Shown: one piece after another, positions 5,646-5,704 of the stretch
How positions within the stretch are numbered: position 1 is the stretch's first letter
How the letters are laid out: every line of letters starts with the position of its first letter
NCBI GenBank assembly: GCA_021442845.1
Contig: JABUSD010000073.1
Location: 1-5,704, forward strand
Reading direction: 5' to 3'
DNA from: Holdemanella sp.
GTDB taxonomy: Bacteria; Bacillota_I; Bacilli_A; Erysipelotrichales; Erysipelotrichaceae
DNA length: 5,704 nucleotides
Translations under genes and position numbers: made by a program
The notes under the pieces: generated by a model
The model's input: only the letters and a program-made list of their open reading frames with translations
The model's database searches: none
Told to the model about the DNA's origin: nothing

Positions 5646-5704
5646 TATACTGAACCCAATTAGTTGGACCAAGAATTATGAATGATATGACCTAGGTCAT
5701 ATCA
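5646..5704 (+). mobile_element. Probable terminus of an IS3-family (IS150-type) insertion sequence, continuing beyond the window
   Basis: The segment TATACTGAACCC (5646-5657) followed by AATTAGTTGGACC (5658-5670) resembles the terminal inverted repeat of IS150-group elements. As I recall it, IS150 starts TGTACTGCACCC then ATTTTGTTGGACG, giving about 20 of 25 identities. The element would lie to the right of the window, with this end facing tatD. Whether it is the left or right end, and whether a transposase is present, cannot be seen. The exact boundary could be off by a few bases. Confidence 0.55.
5683..5704. repeat. Perfect 22-bp palindrome at the window edge
   Basis: The left half TGATATGACCT (5683-5693) is the exact reverse complement of the right half AGGTCATATCA (5694-5704), with no spacer. 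It begins 37 bases inside the probable IS end and may extend past the window. As RNA it would form a hairpin of up to nine pairs with a four-base loop; as DNA it is a symmetric protein-binding site candidate. Confidence 0.9.

Noticed and set aside
5683..5704. Phage attachment site or simple transcription terminator as explanation of the palindrome
   Set aside because: No integrase, tRNA end or T-run is visible within the window; the position inside a probable IS end is a better explanation, though the window stops too early to be certain.

Overview
This is an AT-rich chromosomal window from a low-GC member of the Bacillota (Firmicutes). Evidence for this is the purine-rich Shine-Dalgarno sites ahead of most genes, compact operons with 1-4 base overlaps, an AAK-only ProB and a DUF3284-type protein. 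A gut lineage such as Erysipelotrichia is possible, but that is a guess from general character.

Layout. Five complete genes and one partial gene lie on the minus strand, in two transcription units. The upstream unit reads, in transcription order, DUF3284-like protein (4770-4327), proB (4330-3551) and proA (3554-2325). These three are joined by 4-base overlaps, and the unit ends at a hairpin terminator built across the proA stop codon (2312-2344). The second unit is prfA (1999-923), prmC (923-78) and the first 21 codons of a gene that runs off the left edge (64-1). The partial gene encodes an N-terminal SEC-C zinc motif, most likely the start of a type I methionine aminopeptidase. On the plus strand, a TatD-family nuclease gene (4874-5632) diverges from the DUF3284-proBA unit.

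How the genes work together. ProB and ProA carry out the first two steps of proline synthesis from glutamate. RF1 terminates translation at UAA/UAG, and PrmC methylates the glutamine of its GGQ motif. If the partial gene is a methionine aminopeptidase, the prfA operon would combine release-factor function with N-terminal methionine removal.

Non-coding content. The 325-base gap between proA and prfA (2000-2324) is not empty. It carries a plus-strand promoter candidate with a near-palindrome over its -10, a good Shine-Dalgarno, an 11-codon ORF and its own 17-bp hairpin. Together these look like a roughly 110-nt transcript or the relic of a lost gene. A minus-strand promoter for prfA uses the same -35 region. 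At the right edge, just after tatD, the sequence turns into what looks like an IS3-family (IS150-type) terminus. It appears to have cut the tatD terminator in two, and it is followed by a perfect 22-bp palindrome that reaches the window end.
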